Assembly (NCBI RefSeq): GCF_947259545.1
Contig: NZ_CAMYMK010000009.1
Span: forward strand, 186,001 to 250,000
Direction: 5' to 3'
Source of the DNA: an uncultured Marinobacter sp.
Lineage (GTDB): Bacteria; Pseudomonadota; Gammaproteobacteria; Pseudomonadales; Oleiphilaceae
DNA: 64,000 nucleotides
Shown: positions 54,317-62,499 of the stretch, in pieces
Layout of the letters: every line of letters begins with the position of its first letter
Numbering within the stretch: position 1 is the stretch's first letter
Notes under the pieces: model-generated
Told to the model about the DNA's origin: nothing
Databases searched by the model: none
The model's input: the letters and a program-made list of their open reading frames with translations, nothing else
Made by a program: the position numbers and the translations under genes

Positions 54317-56467
54317 ATGAAATCGCAGGGAGGGACTGAGTCAGGTGTCGAACTCAGCAATGGTGCCATCTCCCGTCGGCGCGATGATTATTGGCATTCA
54401 ATCCTGGAGTGGGGACATCAGCTGATTGCCTGTCGCCTGTGCCGGAATCTCACCATGGCGGCGTTTGTTGCCATCCTGGTCATTGAATCCATCATCCTCG
54501 TTCCCTCCTACCGTAACCACGAGGAAAATCTCCTGCGTCAACATGCCACGCTGGCAAGTCAGGCCCTTACCACCTTTCTGGCAACCAAGTCTGGCGAAGT
54601 GACGACGGGCTCCTTGAGTCTGCTGCTTGAAAGTTCCCGGATTACAGGTATTGAGTTAATGGTTGGTGAGCACTGGCTAACGACTGGCGAGCCTGTGATA
54701 GAGCCAGGGGATGCCGCGGGAAGGTTGAGGGACCTCTCCCGCGCCGACGCAAACCGACTGGATCTTGCCTGGGAGTCAGGGCAATGGCTGGGGGATTATC
54801 CGGTCAGGGCTCGAATCAATATTACTGGAGTTTCCGGGGAGCTGACATCATTTGTCCTGCGAATACTGGGACTTTCCCTACTTATCGCCGTCTTTGTGAC
54901 AGTAGTGACCATGGCCGTCGTTGACCGCATGATGTTGTCCCCGTTGTTACGGTTGCGCAGCCGTATCGTCAGAGCCGGTGCGGATGCAGAACATCCGCTT
55001 ATGTACGTCCGAAAGCCGGAGCGCTGCGACGAATTTGGTGAAGTGGAGGCGACCTTCAATCGCATGCTGAAACAGAATGCCTCATACCTGAACCGATTGA
55101 CGGCCCTGAACCAGCGTCTGGATCAGCTGTTGACGGAGCGCACGCGTTCGCTCAGACGGACAGAGCAGGAACTGCACATCCGCAGTCTGTATGACCAGCT
55201 GACGGGGCTGGCCAACCGCTCCCTGTTCGAAGAATGTCTGACCCGGTCTTTGGTAGAGCCGACTATGGCGGATGCCAGGCCGTCTGCCTTGGTTGTCCTC
55301 GGTCTTGATGACTTCCAGGCATTGAACGGTCTGGCGGGGCACGAAATCGGGGACCGGGTACTGCAGGAGATTGCCCGTAGACTGGCCAGGTTCAACAGTG
55401 AACCTGGTTGTGTGGCTCGTCTTGGCGGGGACGTGTTCGGGTTGTTACTGACGCCTGAACAAGGTCCGGAATACGATCAGCTAGAAGCGGAGATTGCTGC
55501 CGTTATTCGTAGCTGTATGGCTCCTGTGTGTGTCGCGGGCATGAAATACGAATGCGATGTCAGTGCCGGTGTGGCAGTGACGCCCGTTGACGGTATGGAT
55601 GCCGGAACTTTGCTGGGCCATGCCGAGATTGCCATGCACCGGGCAAAGAAATCGGCAGATCTCAAGATTCAGTTTTTCGCGTCGGACCTGGGCGAGCAGG
55701 TTCAGCATCGGCAGGATATGGTCAAAGACTTACGCGGTGCCCTGGAAAACGAGCAGTTTGCACTCCACTACCAGCCACAGTTTGATTGTGCGGGGCAATG
55801 TGTTGGCTATGAAGCGCTTTTACGCTGGTATCACCCGTTGCGCGGTATCGTGTCTCCTGACGAGTTTGTGCCGCTTGCGGAAGAAATCGGCCTGGTTGTC
55901 CCGGTGGGGCGGTGGGTTATAGAGCAGGCCATCGGGACCATGAAACGTTGGGTAGACGATGGCTTCCAGGGCCGGATGGCGGTGAATGTTTCGGCTCGTC
56001 AGCTTACGGATCGATCCCTCGTCGAACATATCGCCAGTGTGCTTGAATTCCACAATCTGGCTTCCGATTATCTGGAAGTGGAAATCACGGAAACCGCACT
56101 CATGAAAGACGTTTCCCTGGCCCTGGAGATTCTGGAAGGATTTCGCTCGCTGGGAATTCAGCTGGCGGTGGATGACTTTGGTACCGGCTACTCTTCCCTT
56201 GCCTACCTTAAGGCGTTACCCGTCAAACGCATCAAGATTGATCGGGCATTTGTTACCGGATTACCGGATAACGAGCAGGACGAGGTGTTGTGCCGGACCA
56301 TGATTTCCATGGCGCATAGCCTGGGATGCCAGGTGATTGCAGAAGGTGTGGAAACCCGGGCGCAGGCGGACTGGTTGATCGCCTCAGGGTGTGATGAGCT
56401 TCAAGGCTTTTTGCTGGGTAAGCCGGAGCCGGAATTCTATTGGTCCTCCCAGTCGATGGTCCTGTAG
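54317..56467 (+). CDS. GGDEF-EAL cyclic-di-GMP protein
   Basis: A 716-residue membrane protein. Two membrane segments (FVAILVIESIILVPSY and LGLSLLIAVFVTVVTMAVV) flank a periplasmic sensor of ~110 residues. A HAMP-like linker (CDEFGEVEATFNRMLKQ) and a coiled coil lead to a GGDEF domain whose signature reads GGDVF, so cyclase activity is doubtful. The C-terminal EAL domain is complete: YEALLRW, ETALMKD, VDDFGTGYSS, KIDRAF and EGVET. It probably degrades cyclic di-GMP, with the degenerate GGDEF as a regulator. Start at 54317 is chosen because the ORF-track start adds 12 residues without domain content and the ribosome site gggggg is nearer here. Confidence 0.9.
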   Translation: MKSQGGTESGVELSNGAISRRRDDYWHSILEWGHQLIACRLCRNLTMAAFVAILVIESIILVPSYRNHEENLLRQHATLASQALTTFLATKSGEVTTGSLSLLLESSRITGIELMVGEHWLTTGEPVIEPGDAAGRLRDLSRADANRLDLAWESGQWLGDYPVRARINITGVSGELTSFVLRILGLSLLIAVFVTVVTMAVVDRMMLSPLLRLRSRIVRAGADAEHPLMYVRKPERCDEFGEVEATFNRMLKQNASYLNRLTALNQRLDQLLTERTRSLRRTEQELHIRSLYDQLTGLANRSLFEECLTRSLVEPTMADARPSALVVLGLDDFQALNGLAGHEIGDRVLQEIARRLARFNSEPGCVARLGGDVFGLLLTPEQGPEYDQLEAEIAAVIRSCMAPVCVAGMKYECDVSAGVAVTPVDGMDAGTLLGHAEIAMHRAKKSADLKIQFFASDLGEQVQHRQDMVKDLRGALENEQFALHYQPQFDCAGQCVGYEALLRWYHPLRGIVSPDEFVPLAEEIGLVVPVGRWVIEQAIGTMKRWVDDGFQGRMAVNVSARQLTDRSLVEHIASVLEFHNLASDYLEVEITETALMKDVSLALEILEGFRSLGIQLAVDDFGTGYSSLAYLKALPVKRIKIDRAFVTGLPDNEQDEVLCRTMISMAHSLGCQVIAEGVETRAQADWLIASGCDELQGFLLGKPEPEFYWSSQSMVL

Positions 56468-57189
56468 TCAAAGTCGGTTTCAATGGTGGGTTTGATGATC
56501 CGGAAATAGGGAGAGGCGTCGAAATCCCTGGGTGTGAACAGGGAATGGTGACGGATACGGAAGCGCTCTATAACGCAATCCTCACAGTCCGGGTCGTCTG
56601 CGGGGAGCGTTCTTACAATCGGCAGGATCGGGTATCTCAGGAGCTGAAACCCTTCCGCAATAAAGGTTGAGCAGATGGCCCGCGTCGGGTCGCCACTCCC
56701 GAACGCCAGGAGTCTGAGCCTGATACGTGAGGGTACCGGAGGCGTCGGAAACAGGTAGCGCGCCAGGTCAAACACGTTTTTCATGTCGTACTGGTGCCCC
56801 ATGCGACTGATGGCATAATCGGTCAATCGACGAATGTCATTGTCACTGAGTCCGACCGGTCGGCAGACCCGGATGTGGGCATGGCGGTAGAACGACAGTG
56901 GAATCGCCCGAATGCCTTCCTGAAGATCCGCTTCAACAAGTACGCGTGGCCCACCTTCTGCTTCTCCCAGGCCCGCATCCGGACCCAGGTACAGGGCCGC
57001 GTGTGACCAGGTGGACTGGGTAAGGTACTTGATCGCGACACTGATCCGCGTATTCCCCTCGACCAGAAGCACGTCTCCCGGTAGTAAAGCCCCCTGCAGA
57101 GCCTCCCAGGTCGATGTCCTGATGGAGTGACGGGTGATCTGCTTGGACAGGTAGGCGGCAAGGCGCCGCGATAGCCAGTTCAGGAACAT
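56437..57189 (-). CDS. YiiX/YebB-like permuted NlpC/P60 hydrolase
   Basis: A 250-residue protein of the permuted papain-like hydrolase group. Catalytic segments are QSTWSHAALYLGPDAGLG (His) and RAICSTFIAEGFQLL (Cys). Members are linked to lipid or peptide amidase/esterase reactions. It starts with an amphipathic, basic N terminus rather than a clear signal peptide. Its 3' end overlaps the GGDEF-EAL gene by 31 bases. An exact ECF-type promoter lies 38 bases upstream on its own strand, within the gap after the DoxX-like gene. Confidence 0.82.
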   Translation of the reverse strand: MFLNWLSRRLAAYLSKQITRHSIRTSTWEALQGALLPGDVLLVEGNTRISVAIKYLTQSTWSHAALYLGPDAGLGEAEGGPRVLVEADLQEGIRAIPLSFYRHAHIRVCRPVGLSDNDIRRLTDYAISRMGHQYDMKNVFDLARYLFPTPPVPSRIRLRLLAFGSGDPTRAICSTFIAEGFQLLRYPILPIVRTLPADDPDCEDCVIERFRIRHHSLFTPRDFDASPYFRIIKPTIETDFDYRTIDWEDQ

Positions 57190-57226
57190 CTTTAATCCCG
57201 GTTGTTGTTACTGGGTTTCTAGCACA

Positions 57227-57252
57227 GACAAAAAACCGGGGGCACTGTTACA
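57227..57252 (-). promoter_or_regulatory. ECF-type promoter of the YiiX-like gene
   Basis: On the minus strand TGTAAC-16 nt-TGTC, exact. It lies directly before the start codon of the YiiX-like gene at 57189. Confidence 0.75.
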
Positions 57253-57258
57253 GCTATT

Positions 57259-57669
57259 CTAAGCTGTCGCGGGAGCCGGCTGCCTGGAGAGCGTCAATGT
57301 ATCGTAGTCACGCAGCAGGAACAAAGCTGCACAGGCTGCGAGCATGGGCCAGGCAGCGAAGAACAGAAGGTTATCGAAGGGTTGCAGATACTTGGCAAAT
57401 GCCGAGAGTGTGGAGACCCCATGGAAGATCAATATTGCGCCGTAGGTCCAGGTTTTCATCATGCCTGCGACGAACATCAGAATCAGTACCAACTGTGCGC
57501 AGCCGATAGCATAAAATGCGGCTTCGCCTAGACCTCCGAGCCCATAGAAAGCGGCGAATACCTTCGCTGCATGCTCGGGCTGGACCAGTTTATCCAGGGT
57601 CCAGAATAGAAAAACGACAAAAACACCAAGTCGAAGCAATAACAGGGCTAGTGGTAGCTGCTTGGGCAT
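57259..57669 (-). CDS. DoxX-like integral membrane protein
   Basis: A 136-residue protein with four hydrophobic helices (LALLLLRLGVFVVFLFWTLD at the N terminus). The layout and the RLGVFVVF...DKL start fit the DoxX family, but no family-diagnostic residues are certain. DoxX proteins have been tied to quinone or sulfur redox chemistry. It is on the same strand as the YiiX-like gene, whose ECF promoter lies between them. No ECF motif was found before this gene itself. Confidence 0.68.
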   Translation of the reverse strand: MPKQLPLALLLLRLGVFVVFLFWTLDKLVQPEHAAKVFAAFYGLGGLGEAAFYAIGCAQLVLILMFVAGMMKTWTYGAILIFHGVSTLSAFAKYLQPFDNLLFFAAWPMLAACAALFLLRDYDTLTLSRQPAPATA

Positions 57670-57749
57670 CCGAATTCTCCTTGTTGATTTTGAGCGATCG
57701 TTCCAAATACGTGGGGGACTTGCAAGAGTTCCATGAAAATATTCAAATT

Positions 57750-57775
57750 TGTAACGTTGTCACATGAAAAGTGTC
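57750..57775 (+). promoter_or_regulatory. ECF-type promoter of the NrtS-like gene
   Basis: Exact TGTAAC-16 nt-TGTC. Its position implies transcription starts near 57782, so the GTG at 57771 in the ORF track cannot be the start codon from this promoter and the ATG at 57798 is favoured. Confidence 0.78.
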
Positions 57776-57797
57776 AGTTAGCAGAAGATCCGTTGCC

Positions 57798-58115
57798 ATG
57801 CGAGAGGCACTCATGCCGCTTTCCCGATTTGCACACTCTGTTCGCCGCTGTAGCGAGGCATGCGAGCTGGCTGTCAGTCGTGGCACGCCAAGGCGAGCGG
57901 CGAAACTGGCTCTGGTGGTGGGTACCCTGCTTGTTTTGATCAATCAGTGGGAAGCCGTTACTGGCGAAGCGACCCTGGATTGGCTGAAGGTGTTGCTGAC
58001 GTATTGTGTCCCCTATCTGGTGTCCACCTATACCAGTGTCAGCAAAGACCTGTATCTGATGAGGCAGTCCCGTAAAGCACAGCAGGAGATCCACCGGGAA
58101 GCGGAGAAATCATGA
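57798..58115 (+). CDS. NrtS-like nitrate/nitrite transporter-type small membrane protein
   Basis: A 105-residue protein with two hydrophobic helices. The core segment AAKLALVVGTLLVLINQWEA and the second helix YCVPYLVSTYTSVSKDL fit the small NrtS family, some members of which move nitrate or nitrite. The C-terminal region is charged and helical. Substrate is not proved by sequence. Controlled by an exact ECF-type promoter. Confidence 0.68.
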   Translation: MREALMPLSRFAHSVRRCSEACELAVSRGTPRRAAKLALVVGTLLVLINQWEAVTGEATLDWLKVLLTYCVPYLVSTYTSVSKDLYLMRQSRKAQQEIHREAEKS

Positions 58116-58131
58116 TTCCAGAAGTCCGCGC

Positions 58132-58157
58132 TGTAACACTCGCGATGCCGGGGTGTC
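58132..58157 (+). promoter_or_regulatory. ECF-type promoter of the DUF3179 gene
   Basis: Exact TGTAAC-16 nt-TGTC, 59 bases before the start codon at 58217. Confidence 0.78.
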
Positions 58158-58216
58158 AGTGTTTTAGTGGTCTCCACTGAATCGCTGTCGTCGATCGGTG
58201 TTCTGGAGGAAAACCG

Positions 58217-59158
58217 ATGAGGTTACAAAATCGTGTCGTATTACTGCTATGTGCGTTGATTATGGTGGTTACCCGCCCGGCTCTGGCCCAGGAAAAAAAC
58301 GGGTTTGATCTGAGCAACGCTTTGATACCGATCGATGAGATTCTCAGTGGCGGACCACCCCGTGATGGTATTCCCTCAATCAACAACCCGAAATTTGAGC
58401 GCGCAGATGACTCCTTGCCCTGGCGGGAGGACGATCTGGTCATGACCTATGATCATGACCAGGCACGGTATGCGTTTCCGGTTGGTATTCTGAACTGGCA
58501 CGAGATCGTCAATCACCAGTCAGACGGAAAGCCTGTTCTCATTACGTTCTGCCCGCTTTGTGGCACCGGCATGGCCTTTGACCCGGTGGTGAACGGCCGT
58601 CACTTAACTTTCGGGGTGTCTGGCCTGCTCTACAACAGTGACCTGCTGATGTACGACCATCAGACTGAATCGCTCTGGTCACAGATTGAACGCCGGGCAA
58701 TAGCCGGCCCTCTGGCCGGTAAGGAGCTGGAGTCGGTCGCCGTTCGCCATGAGCTATGGCAGAAATGGCGGGAGCGGGTAGGGTCCAGGGGACTCGTACT
58801 GTCCACTGACACCGGCCACCGCCGTGATTACCGAAAGTCCCCCTACGGTGACTACGACCATTCAGATCGGATGTACTTCCCGGTTTCTCACACTAGTCGT
58901 AAATATCACCCAAAGACCTGGGTGCTGGGCTGGACTCACAATGGTGAGAGCAAGGCCTGGCCATTCCCGGAACTTGCGAATCACGATGGCGTGCTGGAAG
59001 ATCGGATTGGGGGAAAGGCCGTTCGTGTTCACTACGATCCGAGCGTACCGTCCGCCGAACTGCGAGACGAGACGGGTAAGCTTCTACCGGCAACCCGGGC
59101 TTTCTGGTTTGCCTGGTATACCTTCCATCCGGACACCGGCGTGTTTGAAGCTGAGTAG
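58217..59158 (+). CDS. DUF3179 domain-containing exported protein
   Basis: A 313-residue protein with a signal peptide (VVLLLCALIMVVTRPALA). The DUF3179 core is clear: ILNWHEIVNHQSDGKPVLIT, then FCPLCGTGMAFDPVV with its CxxC, then LTFGVSGLLYNSDLLMYDHQ. The CxxC could be redox or metal active. No activity is known for the family. Ribosome site ggaggaaaa. It ends two bases before the convergent anti-sigma gene and is under an exact ECF-type promoter. Confidence 0.85.
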   Translation: MRLQNRVVLLLCALIMVVTRPALAQEKNGFDLSNALIPIDEILSGGPPRDGIPSINNPKFERADDSLPWREDDLVMTYDHDQARYAFPVGILNWHEIVNHQSDGKPVLITFCPLCGTGMAFDPVVNGRHLTFGVSGLLYNSDLLMYDHQTESLWSQIERRAIAGPLAGKELESVAVRHELWQKWRERVGSRGLVLSTDTGHRRDYRKSPYGDYDHSDRMYFPVSHTSRKYHPKTWVLGWTHNGESKAWPFPELANHDGVLEDRIGGKAVRVHYDPSVPSAELRDETGKLLPATRAFWFAWYTFHPDTGVFEAE

Positions 59159-59160
59159 CA

Positions 59161-59418
59161 CTACGTGTTGCCCTTGCCCCGTTCTTTCGCTTCAAGCGCT
59201 TCAGCGACACGCTCATCAATTCGGCGAACGAATTCTTCGTCCACGGTACCTGAGGTATGGGCTTTCATAAGCTCCGTGCTGGCGCGCAGGTTGCCGATAA
59301 AGGTGCGGCAATTTCCGCACATCATCAGATGCATTTTTACGGACAGTTTCCCGGCGGTGCCAAGTTCGCCATCAATGTAATCACTGGCAATCATGGCCAG
59401 ATCCCTGCACATCAACAT
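59161..59418 (-). CDS. Zinc-finger anti-sigma factor
   Basis: An 85-residue cytosolic protein with the zf-HC2 pattern: Cys in MLMCRDLAMIASDYIDGELG, then MHLMMCGNCRTF with the HxxxCxxC metal site. The rest is a helix (EEFVRRIDERVAEALEAKER). No membrane segment is visible, so it would act as a soluble, possibly redox-sensing, anti-sigma factor that holds the upstream-encoded ECF sigma. It overlaps the end of the sigma gene by seven bases, which fits translational coupling. Confidence 0.88.
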   Translation of the reverse strand: MLMCRDLAMIASDYIDGELGTAGKLSVKMHLMMCGNCRTFIGNLRASTELMKAHTSGTVDEEFVRRIDERVAEALEAKERGKGNT

Positions 59419-60029
59419 TCGCCCGTCTCCTGGAACGTCTCTACCATGAGAAATATCTTCTGTCGTGCACGGTGTAAAAGTACACGAAGGTTAGAGGCAC
59501 TGACGTCCAGAATGTTACACACATCGTCGGATTTGTGCTGGTGGGCTTCGTAAAGCATCAGGGCGGAACGTTGGGTTTCAGGCAGCGCCGAGAGGTGTTT
59601 GTCCAGGCAGTCGCTGAGCGCGCCGTTCTCCATCAAGGTATCCGCGGATTCGTCAAATCGCAGTTTGGGCGGTATTTCCCAGCGGCCGGATGCATTGAAC
59701 CGGCTGTCCAGATCCGGGTCGAGGCCATCGGAAAAGTCCATCGGGACTTCACGTTTGGCAGATCTGAGTCTGTTTTTGCAGCGGTTGGCCACGATGCGGT
59801 GAAGCCAGGTTTTGAGTCCCGAGCGGCCTTCGAACGTTTGAATCGCGTCAATGACTGTTACCCAGCAATCCTGAACAATGTCTTCAGCACTAGAGCGATC
59901 AAGGTAGAAGCGCGCGACGGCAAGCATGCCGGGGCTGTATGCTCGCACCGCTTCATGGTATGACTGCTGATCGCCCGACTTCATTCGTGAAATCAGTGTG
60001 TTCTCGTCGGGATCGTCCGTGTCAGTCAT
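59412..60029 (-). CDS. ECF RNA polymerase sigma factor
   Basis: A 205-residue sigma-70 family member with only the sigma-2 region (SAEDIVQDCWVTVIDAIQTF, then LKTWLHRIVANRCKNRL) and sigma-4 region (LPETQRSALMLYEAHQHKSD). Between them is an unusually long linker with FNASGRWEIPPKL. It is co-encoded with a zinc-finger anti-sigma. Nine promoters with one bipartite motif lie within 20 kb of it, mostly beside genes of unknown function, and it is the obvious candidate to read them. No copy of the motif was found before this gene itself. Confidence 0.93.
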   Translation of the reverse strand: MTDTDDPDENTLISRMKSGDQQSYHEAVRAYSPGMLAVARFYLDRSSAEDIVQDCWVTVIDAIQTFEGRSGLKTWLHRIVANRCKNRLRSAKREVPMDFSDGLDPDLDSRFNASGRWEIPPKLRFDESADTLMENGALSDCLDKHLSALPETQRSALMLYEAHQHKSDDVCNILDVSASNLRVLLHRARQKIFLMVETFQETGEC

Positions 60030-60225
60030 GCGCTGTCCTTTTGTGAATAAGTATTCAAGAATAGCAGTGAGTTCGTTGATTTCCCAAAAAGTTCCCGGCG
60101 ATTATCGGCCCACGTCGTGATCAATTCGTTAAACATTTATGAGCGCAGGTTGACACATTGGATGCTTTCTTCGCGTAAAACGAAATAAAGCTCAACAGTT
60201 GCAGTGCAGACGATTTCAGTTTTTC

Positions 60226-60251
60226 TGTAACACTTCCACGAATCGCGTGTC
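60226..60251 (+). promoter_or_regulatory. ECF-type promoter of the TVP38-FAD-oxidoreductase gene
   Basis: Exact TGTAAC-16 nt-TGTC, 37 bases before the start codon at 60289. Confidence 0.78.
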
Positions 60252-60288
60252 TTAGCGGCATCAGATTGCAGGCAACAAGGATTACTTC

Positions 60289-62499
60289 ATGACATCGAAA
60301 AAATGGATGCTGATCGCATTGATCGCGGCGGTGGTCATCGGATTTATCGTCAGTGGCGGTAATGAACTGCTGACGTTGCAGAATCTCAAGGACAACCAGC
60401 AGCTTCTGGAGAACTGGATTGCCCGGAACCTGGTGGTTGCGGTGCTTGGTTTTATGGCCATTTATGTGGTGGTTACGGCGCTGTCTTTACCCGGGGCTGC
60501 CATCATGACACTGGCTGGGGGAGCGTTTTTCGGCAATATCTACGGCCTGGCGGCGGTGCCTGTAGCCTCTACCATCGGTGCTTCCCTCGCCTTTCTTGTC
60601 GCCCGTTTTCTGGCCCGTGACACCTTGCGTGAACGTTACAGGGACACCGTCGCCAAGATGGATCGCGGTATTAAGAAGGATGGTGCCTTTTATCTGGCGA
60701 CCCTGCGGCTGGTGCCGGTGTTTCCATTCTTCCTGATCAACCTCGCCATGGGGCTGACGGCCATGAAACTGCGCACCTACGCATTGGTGAGCTGGGCGGC
60801 AATGCTGCCGGGCACCTTTGTGTACGTGAACGCCGGCACCCAGTTGGGTCAGGTCGAGTCCACCGGGGATATCCTGTCGGCCGAACTTTTGTTGTCCTTT
60901 GCGTTACTGGGTCTGTTTCCGCTGATTGCGAAATTTGTGGTGGGCTTCATCCGCCGTCGCCGGGTGTACGCCGGCTGGAAAAAGCCCGAATCCTATGACT
61001 ACAACCTGCTGGTGATCGGCGGCGGCTCCGCCGGACTGGTCTCGGCCTATATTGCTGCCGCCGTGAAGGCAAAGGTGGCTCTGATCGAAAAGCACAAAAT
61101 GGGTGGTGACTGCCTGAACACCGGATGTGTGCCCTCCAAGGCATTGATTCGCAGTGCCAAGGCGGCGGATACCATGCGCCAGGGCAATCGTTATGGTCTG
61201 GAATCGGTGCCGGTGAAGGGCTCGTTCAGGAACATCATGAACCGGGTGCAGGAGGTAATTGCCAAAGTGGAGCCCCACGACTCCCCCGAGCGCTATCGGA
61301 AATTGGGTGTGGAATGCATCTTTGGCGAGGCAACGTTCGTATCTCCATGGGAGCTGGAAGTAAAGCACAACGACGGTCGGACTGAACGGCTGACAGCACG
61401 GAGTATTGTGGTCGCCACGGGCGGCAAGCCGGCCATGCCACCGATACCGGGGCTTGATGATATGAACCCGTTGAACTCAGACAACCTGTGGCAATTGCAG
61501 GAACAGCCGGAGCGTTTGCTGGTGCTGGGCGGCGGGCCTATTGGTTCTGAGCTGGCCCATGCCTTTGGTCGTCTGGGTAGCAAGGTCACCCAGGTGGAGA
61601 TGGGGGAGCGCCTGCTGGTGAAAGAAGACGTTGAGGTCTCCGAGCTGATCCGGAAACAGTTCGAGCGTGATGGCATCGACCTGAGGCTGAACCACGCTGC
61701 CAAAGAGTTCTCGATTGAGGACGGGGAGAAAGTGGTGTACTGCGAGCATCAGGGCGAACGCGTCCGGATTGCCTTTGATGAGGTACTGGTGGCCGTCGGC
61801 CGCGCGGCGAACACCGAAGGCCTGGGCCTCAGTAACATCGGCGTCGAGACCCTGCCCAATGGCACCGTGCCGGTAGAGGAAGACATGAGCCTGCGCTTCC
61901 CCAACGTATTTGCCTGTGGTGATGTGGCGGGCCCCTACCAGTTTACCCATGCGGCAGCCCATCAGGCCTGGTACGCGGCGGTGAACGGCCTGTTTGGCCA
62001 GTTCAAGCGTTTCAGGGTGGATTACCGTGTCATGCCCTGGGTGACCTTCACCTCACCGGAAGTGGCCCGGGTCGGCCTCAGCGAGGCCGAGGCAAAGGAG
62101 CAAGGGATAGATTACGAGGTCACCCGTTATGAGTTGGACGATCTGGACCGTGCCATTACCGAAAGTGAGGACTATGGCTTCATCAAAGTGCTGACACCGC
62201 CGGGCAAGGACAAGATCCTCGGGGCGGTGGTGGTCGGTTCCCACGCCGGGGAAATCCTCGCCGAGTTTACCCTGGCGATGAAGCACGGCCTGGGCCTGAA
62301 CAAGATCCTGGGAACGATTCACCCGTACCCGACCTGGAACGAATCGGCCAAATACGCCGCCGGCGAGTGGAAGCGTGCCCACGCACCCCAGGGCGTTCTG
62401 AACCTGCTGGAAAAGCTGCACGGCTGGCGCCGTGGCAAAAACACGAAAACACCGAGGAGCACCTATGCCCCTGACCGAAACCCGACCGGCCCGCAGTAA
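60289..62499 (+). CDS. VTT membrane domain fused to pyridine nucleotide-disulfide oxidoreductase
   Basis: A 736-residue fusion. Residues ~1-225 are a TVP38/TMEM64 VTT domain (LSLPGAAIMTLAGGAFFGNI; ATLRLVPVFPFFLINLAMG). Residues ~235-710 are a complete flavin disulfide oxidoreductase related to MerA/Lpd: VIGGGSAGLVSAYIAAAVKA, the redox pair in GGDCLNTGCVPSKALIRS, and VFACGDVAGPYQFTHAAAHQ. The His near the C terminus (LGTIHPYPTWNE) fits an Lpd-type base. The fusion suggests membrane-linked electron or lipid chemistry with an NAD(P)H-driven reductase. Substrate unknown. Its 3' end overlaps the radical SAM gene by 35 bases. Confidence 0.9.
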   Translation: MTSKKWMLIALIAAVVIGFIVSGGNELLTLQNLKDNQQLLENWIARNLVVAVLGFMAIYVVVTALSLPGAAIMTLAGGAFFGNIYGLAAVPVASTIGASLAFLVARFLARDTLRERYRDTVAKMDRGIKKDGAFYLATLRLVPVFPFFLINLAMGLTAMKLRTYALVSWAAMLPGTFVYVNAGTQLGQVESTGDILSAELLLSFALLGLFPLIAKFVVGFIRRRRVYAGWKKPESYDYNLLVIGGGSAGLVSAYIAAAVKAKVALIEKHKMGGDCLNTGCVPSKALIRSAKAADTMRQGNRYGLESVPVKGSFRNIMNRVQEVIAKVEPHDSPERYRKLGVECIFGEATFVSPWELEVKHNDGRTERLTARSIVVATGGKPAMPPIPGLDDMNPLNSDNLWQLQEQPERLLVLGGGPIGSELAHAFGRLGSKVTQVEMGERLLVKEDVEVSELIRKQFERDGIDLRLNHAAKEFSIEDGEKVVYCEHQGERVRIAFDEVLVAVGRAANTEGLGLSNIGVETLPNGTVPVEEDMSLRFPNVFACGDVAGPYQFTHAAAHQAWYAAVNGLFGQFKRFRVDYRVMPWVTFTSPEVARVGLSEAEAKEQGIDYEVTRYELDDLDRAITESEDYGFIKVLTPPGKDKILGAVVVGSHAGEILAEFTLAMKHGLGLNKILGTIHPYPTWNESAKYAAGEWKRAHAPQGVLNLLEKLHGWRRGKNTKTPRSTYAPDRNPTGPQ

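Noticed and set aside
60030-60225. ECF-type autoregulatory promoter before the sigma gene
   Set aside because: I searched the minus strand for TGTAAC-16-TGTC and close forms and found none; the GACA at about 60144 has no matching partner.
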